From positions 1,746,102 to 1,810,101 of the forward strand of contig NC_046650.1 in assembly GCF_900324485.2 (NCBI RefSeq): a stretch of 64,000 nt of DNA, written 5' to 3'. The position numbers and the translations under genes were made by a program. The DNA comes from Mastacembelus armatus. Lineage: Eukaryota > Chordata > Actinopteri > Synbranchiformes > Mastacembelidae. Below the pieces are notes generated by a model. The model was not told the origin of the DNA, made no database searches, and saw nothing but the letters and a program-made list of their open reading frames with translations. Below are positions 55,871-64,000 of this stretch, piece after piece. Each line of letters opens with the position of its first letter. The first letter of the stretch is position 1.

Positions 55871-58700
55871 TAATCATCAATCTGTTTTGTTTTCTTCAAT
55901 CTCAAATATACAACAGGCTTTCCATCTGAATCAAGTCAGTACAGTTAATAAAGTATTAATAATCTTAGGAGTGTAAGTAAAGGTCTAATGCATTTGGTGA
56001 TCCTCCAGCTTTGGATATAAGCTTCTACTTGTCCATTGCTTCAGTTTATGACAGGACAACATAACTAACCACAAGCATATGTCCGAGGCTGCACAGCTCT
56101 CACCATAACTACCATATTATATAATAATATATAATTACATATTATAACATATGTGAACTACGTAACTCAATCAATATAAATAATTATCGACTTTATCCAA
56201 TGGCTTAACCAAGCATAGTTCCTTACATCCTGTTGTAGGCTGTAGTGAATACATACATAAATACATATACATGTAATTAATCAATTTTGCACCTTTTAAA
56301 TTCCATAAGTTGCTAACACCACTAAAACATACTGTTAAACTGTTTTTATAATACACTCGGTTAGCCTATAAGGTGGTGCTGAGGTGTCTATAATTCAATT
56401 CAGCTTATTTGTATAGTGACAAATCACAATATATACATTTCAAGGCACTTTACATAGAAGGCTGAGGCTGAGCAGGATCCAAACCTCAAGCCCATGAATC
56501 AGCTTCATGCAGTGGATGAGTTCATCCAGGGAGAGCACAGACAGGATACTGCAGGTCTCCAGGTCCCACAGGTTCAACCGTACTGGAGGATTGCAGCAAC
56601 ATAAAAAGTCATTGTGCACATTCTGCTGTTTGTAACACTGCAGTGAAAAGGAAAGTTCAGGAAAGGAAAAAGATAGTTAGCTGGAAATGTGACACCCACT
56701 GGCTCAAAAACAAAAAAGTAATCTGTACAAGAGCTGGAACAAGCTGTTTTTATTTTTTGAGAATAGCAAACTAAGAAAAAACTGTATAATTGCAATTGAA
56801 GCCACTAAATATGTATTGTATTTAAGCTTTCCATACTAGGAGTACAATCTGCATAATTAATGGTCAAACTGGGAATATATTAGCCATGATGGGATTAAAA
56901 CTCTTAATCTCACTGTGTTAAATGTTCACAGTAGGAGAGGTTGTTGAAAGGAGAAGAAATGTATGTGAGGGATGAAAATGAGACAGGACCAGCTGGACTT
57001 TTATTTTCTGTTCCGGTAATATCATTTCACTTGTTTTTAATTATTATTTTTTGTTGTGATGTCTGCTATATAACATTAAGAATAGATTTTTTAAAAACAT
57101 ACAATATGCTGCATAAAAAACACAATTGGCCTATTGGCACTTTCATGTAAATAACTATATTAATATCAACCGCCTTTGATGCTTATCCGCCAGGGATTCC
57201 TATATTTACTGATATCACAGTGTGAAAACATGCTACAATAATGTGAAAGAACCTCGTGGAAACAGCTGATTTTTAGCACCAGTGTGAAGACAAACACGCA
57301 CCTTAGTCATATGACTGAAGCCCTGATAAATCTCACCCTGCATTCAGAGGAGCTTTTAATAACCTTCAATTCTGTTTCCTCCCTGACAACAGAATGGCTT
57401 TGATACCTCCCTCTGTCATGTAAACCTTACAGGTGACTTCGATTTTTGGGTTCCTAAAGCCACACATACTGTAATGGAGAGGCTCCCACACTTTCAGTCT
57501 GTCAGAGCAAACACTAACCAAAGCAAATTTGGGTTTTAATTTTTAACACTGAGTGCAGAATTCACTATTGGGTGTCTTGTTAGCAAAATGTCTTTAAACC
57601 CATTGGCAGCATGTTTAGCATCATTGTAATCCAAGAGCCCAGAAGGTGTTGTAGTGTGAAATGGTTAGGTTACAGTTACAGTAGGACTGTACTAAGCTGG
57701 GAGGGCCTACAGAAACATTTGGTGCCCCGCCTGTCTCACTGTCCAACTACTTCAGCTAGAAATTGTTTAAAAAGAAATGTATTTAGTTTTAGCCCATAAG
57801 AGCCCATGGTAACACAGGTTTCACAAACACTTCTTTATACCGCTTTATCCTTGACCTTACCCCATGAAGTCCCTAAGTGACATCTACTGAACATCCTGGT
57901 GCAGTCATGTGACAGTGTGTGAATTTATGAGGCAATTACATAATTTAAAAAATTGTATGTGTTGGTGACACCTGCCTTGCCTTGGGTTCTGAGTATAATT
58001 ATCAAATTAATCAATTCTTAAGCATTAGACAATGCATTGTTAATGCAGTGTTTTGAAGTCCATTTATAGTGTATCTGTGTTAGTCAGGCACAAGTATTAA
58101 GTTCAACTTATATGAATACCTAATGGCTCATGTCTTGATACCAACTGTGGACACACACTGCTTCAATTAAATATTTCAAGCTTTACTTTTACATCTTATA
58201 TGTTGTTTCTTTCAGCAGTCACATTTGGTCACCAGACTGACTGTAATCCCACTATCAGCCCATTCCACCTGAGAATCTGCCTTTCTGCTGCATACCAAGG
58301 TCATTTCCAGGATTTAAAAAACATTGGGGTCATTAGTACCAATTCCTCTATTGTGGCCCCACCCAAAAACACATTTTTGAAGAAAGCAGTAACATAACTT
58401 CAGTTTCTTCTATAGTAGCAGCAACCCACACAGATATGTAACTCAACTCAAAATAACTCAACTTCCTTTGTATCTCAGGTGCTGGGTGCTGTTTTTAAAT
58501 TTGACACTTTAAATTTGACAGACAAAACCATTTGAAACTTAGCCTTAAAAACACTTAGCACTGCTATAGATTTAATAAGGAGGCTGGTGAATTATGTTAT
58601 ACAGTTAGGTGTTTGATTTTGAAGGCATTTGCTAGTGTACTTGTGCATTTAAAAGACTATTTGCAGCTTTAAAAATTATGTAGATTACTTATGTCCATAC
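55871..58700. other. Convergent spacer between ing2 and rwdd4
   Basis: AT-rich sequence without a supported exon. A retroelement-tail fragment lies at 56395-56590. Nothing else is recognised. Confidence 0.5.
56395..56590 (-). mobile_element. LINE-like 3' fragment
   Basis: attcaattcagcttatttgt, acaaatcacaatatatacat and caaggcactttacatagaagg follow the layout of the L2 3' end. The internal sequence then differs from the window's main L2 family, so it is probably a related family. Confidence 0.55.
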
Positions 58701-58721
58701 ACAAAACTGCTGTAGGAGAAT

Positions 58722-58727
58722 TTTATT
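58722..58727 (-). other. Candidate poly(A) signal of rwdd4
   Basis: AATAAA on the minus strand, about 545 bases beyond the RWDD4 stop codon. Confidence 0.45.
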
Positions 58728-59269
58728 TATATATAAAACCTTTTTCAATTCAACACGGAAAAAAACAATTACCAAAATAAGAAAAGGGTGAATGCTGTAA
58801 TATTTTTGTTTGTCATTAAAATATTCTCTCCTTTCGCAATGCCACATAATAACTCAAAATAACAGCAGGATGCTATTTAACATGTTGACACTTCCATTTA
58901 GAACCACAGTTCAACATTTATGGCTCCAGTGCCTGGCAGCTGGGCCATGAAAACATGGCAGTGACAGCTAGTATCTCAAGCACACTCTGCCCTGTTGGGC
59001 ATCTGAGCCTGATGATGTGTTCCTTGTCACATGGCTGTTTGTCAAACACAGAAAACAGAGCTTCTTAAAAATCCCTTCCTGAAGTCTCAATTCAGCTGTG
59101 CATGTGGCTGTATATGTATCCTAGCGTCCGCTGTTACCCAGCCTGCTTTGGTTATCAGGGTGGAAACAGCCACTGTAACACTGAGAGTATCATGTTGGTG
59201 CGGTTGGATATGAAGGTGTCTACACCACAGTTTCTTCTATATAGCAACACCAGATCCCTGGCCTCAGGC

Positions 59270-61426
<2,157 letters not shown>

Positions 61427-61574
61427 GGTTCTCCTGTTTCTGTGTGATATACCCGCTGATTAGAGTTCAAACTTAAACAAAGCCCAAAGTTAGCAACCCA
61501 TTTCTGTCAGTAACTATGCCAGACATTTCCTAACTTCCCCTTGCTGGTACAGACAGTTCCGCCATGATAGTAAA

Positions 61575-61584
61575 CGCATGCGCA
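61575..61584. promoter_or_regulatory. NRF-1-like motif upstream of rwdd4
   Basis: CGCATGCGCA lies about 150 bases upstream of the RWDD4 start codon on the minus strand, at nearly the same distance as the identical motif before ING2. Confidence 0.5.
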
Positions 61585-61684
61585 GTTGGGCTGGGTACTT
61601 ATATTGGGCAATCCTTACTGGGCGCAGTTTTAATGAACCATGCTTATAATACAGACATTTTCAGACAGAAATTATATCCATCTG

Positions 61685-61965
61685 GTGGGCTACAGCAGGT
61701 CCCAGGTACAGCCTGGACAGATCACCAGTCTGTACAGGACTGACACATAGACACAAGACTTACACCCACATTCACACCTACCAACCAGCCTAAGGCCTAT
61801 GTGCATGTGTTTGGAGGCTGGAGTATCCGGAGAAAACCCATGCAGACTCAGGGAGAACATGCAAGCTCCACATACAAAGGCTAAAGGATCCAATGGTCTC
61901 CAAACCTGGAACATTCTTGCTCTGAGGCGGCAGGGCGAACCACCACTCCAACATGCCGCCGCATT
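61685..61965 (-). mobile_element. Longer copy of the GGATGGATGG-family retroelement
   Basis: The plus strand shows gtatccggagaaaacccatg, agggagaacatgcaagctcc and cttgctctgaggcggcaggg. The reverse complement includes gactggtgatctgtccaggc, matching the unit at 29422-29619. The tail end (towards 61685) is truncated. Confidence 0.65.
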
Positions 61966-64000
61966 CTTGGATTATTAGTGGGGTCTTACACGTTGATTGA
62001 GACTATATACTCATAATTTAGCTGAAGAACTTTTGATGCACATGTTTATTTACTAATACATGATGAGATATTTCAGTAGCTAGGTTGCTAGCTTTGCATA
62101 CATTCAACCAAGTCATACTCTTATAATAACATAATAGTATTATTCTTTTTAAATTAATAGTATAATATAAATTCTTATGAAATGAATACTGTAAGCCTAT
62201 GTGTGGCAGTGTCGTAGTCATACAGACAGTGGCATGTATGGCACACATTATATTAAAAGGTGTTGGAGATGTAGATTACACATTGAATAATGGGATTTCT
62301 GTGCATTTTCTATGATTATATGATTGGGTTTACACATATAATTTTGGATGGCCTTGGAGCATTTTACAATATATTTTAGGACAAAGTAGTTCCCTATTTG
62401 TCTTCATCCTCTACCAAACATATTCTGCTGGGCTACTGTATGGAGCTGCACATACCAAACAGGACAGATACACCTCATTCTTACAGAAAGAAAAAAAGTA
62501 GCATTTCCTTCCCTAAAAAAGAAGACTTATTACCTGTAGTTACCTTAGTATTGTACAATATGGATGAATAGTTATGCTTAAAAGGGTTTTAAAAAAACAA
62601 CCATATAAACAAAACATTGAAAAAGGAGACTATAACTGTCTTCCAGTGCAACCTGCCATAAGAAGCATGACTTATAAAGGCCTCCAAACCAGTCTAACAA
62701 AAACAGCTGGTGCAATATTCATGTAACGTTACAGTAATTCCTTGTAATTAAAGCCACAGTGTAAAAATGAACTAGCTTTGATGTACTAAGTGCATGGACT
62801 GATGAGAGTGTCATGTTAAATGCCAGCAGCAGCATTCAGTATGGGGGAAGCAGTGATAATTTGCACTGTGCAGCTGGATGTGACACATGGTGTTTGACTT
62901 GTGATTATGCTTATCCTCTGAGTTATTCCCCTCAGGTGAAGAAGGCAGCGATGGTGGAGGAGGAGGATCAACAGAGATGATGAGAGGAGGTCACTGGGAA
63001 GGCTTTCACTGTGAAGTGGCATTGGTTATTGCAATCTTCTGATAAGATGGAAGGGTTTATTTGGTCAGTAATCCTGGGAAAATGGGAGCATTTAAACATA
63101 TTGAATATAAAGATAATGGACTCAACATATAAAAATCCACAGTGTACATTTATCTGTAAACTGTGTTCTGGTTACAATAGCCCCAAATTGACAAGACAAA
63201 ATATTCTAGAAAATGCCATGGACCTTGTAGTCTTTATGATGGCTTCATGTTCTCCCTTTTCTTCTTAATACCCCCAGTACTTACCCCCATGACATTGAAA
63301 GTATATTACTTTTTCCTGACACCAATGAATTTGTTGACTATTCCTATATACCTGATATGTGTGCCTCAGAAATCTGACTTGACTCCGAATGTAAAATGTG
63401 ACAGAGCAGCAAAATATCATTGTGGAGTCTGCATTCTTTTTTTTTCACCCTGTGTCAGAGGACTATTGAGTCCACTTAATGTTGCATTAAACTGTGGACT
63501 GTTATGTTACATGTCTTGTAGCCTCATTTAGAAGGAAGGCAGGTGACTACAGTTTATGTGTGTGTCTGTGTACAGGCTATTGAGGTGAACAGGCACCATC
63601 CTCTGGCTTAACTGGCAAGAACGCTATAGGGACACAAGAGGGCGCCTAGAGCTTAATTTGAGTTTGGAGGATGCCTGATCTTGCAGTTTTCTATTGACAG
63701 TCAGTGATTACAAACAAGTCCAGTCAGTTTTATTTATACAGCCCAATATCACAAATTTTCCTGATACTGATACTTTAGGACCTTTGCCTAAAACACAGTC
63801 TACCACGGGGACCAACTTTGGATACAGCGTGTCTTGTTCAAGGACATGCTGATGTATAGAGAGAAGGAGCCAGGGATTGAACTACTAACTTTGCTGTCCC
63901 TGTGACAGTTTTTAATGGGTAAGTAAGAGCAACAGAAGAAGTCTTCCTCTTCCTGGACATACAGATGTGCAATAATTATTGTGTGCACAGCAAAGAGCAA
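61966..64000. other. Right-edge intergenic region; no gene supported
   Basis: AT-rich sequence with only short chance frames. A LINE-like tail fragment (cagttttatttatacagccc, then aatatcacaaattttcctga) lies at about 63720-63830. The upstream region of rwdd4 is at its left edge. Confidence 0.5.

Overview
The window is vertebrate nuclear DNA, almost certainly from a percomorph-like teleost fish. Genes are split into many short exons with GT-AG introns. The interspersed repeats are typical fish families: L2-like LINEs with a (GAATT)n tail, other LINE remnants, MITEs and (CA)n/(CTAT)n arrays. Nothing bacterial or viral was seen. Exons were placed by eye from conserved protein sequence plus splice consensus. 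For every multi-exon gene reported as complete, exon phases were checked and the summed coding length is a multiple of three.

Layout: (1) 450-6980 (+), the 3' ten coding exons of splicing factor 1 (SF1), with its start off the left edge. (2) About 8.1-11.2 kb (-), a decayed non-LTR retrotransposon. (3) 12233-21445 (+), a complete 20-exon muscle-type glycogen phosphorylase (842 aa) behind a TATA box. (4) 25463-26632 (+), an ETS1/2-like transcription factor that seems to lack the Pointed domain. (5) 26.9-32.5 kb, a repeat-rich gap with a 5'-truncated L2 LINE whose reverse transcriptase frame is open, and nested smaller repeats. (6) 33601-34972 (-), BOLA2, head to head with (7) 35685-37415 (+), SLX1. 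(8) 39003-41398 (-), a four-transmembrane MS4A-like protein. (9) 44013-49343 (-), a CD68-like LAMP-family protein with a 36-bp coding minisatellite. (10) 51990-55204 (+), two-exon ING2, convergent with (11) 59270-61426 (-), RWDD4. The last 2.5 kb hold no gene I can support.

The genes do not form one pathway. They are neighbours by descent: PYGM-SF1, BOLA2-SLX1 and ING2-RWDD4 are each neighbours in human too, so the window joins three vertebrate linkage groups plus two immune-type membrane genes. The observations most worth checking are a 3-nucleotide microexon in RWDD4, a perfect 17-bp stem in the SF1 3' UTR, the Pointed-less ETS gene, and the CD68 coding minisatellite.
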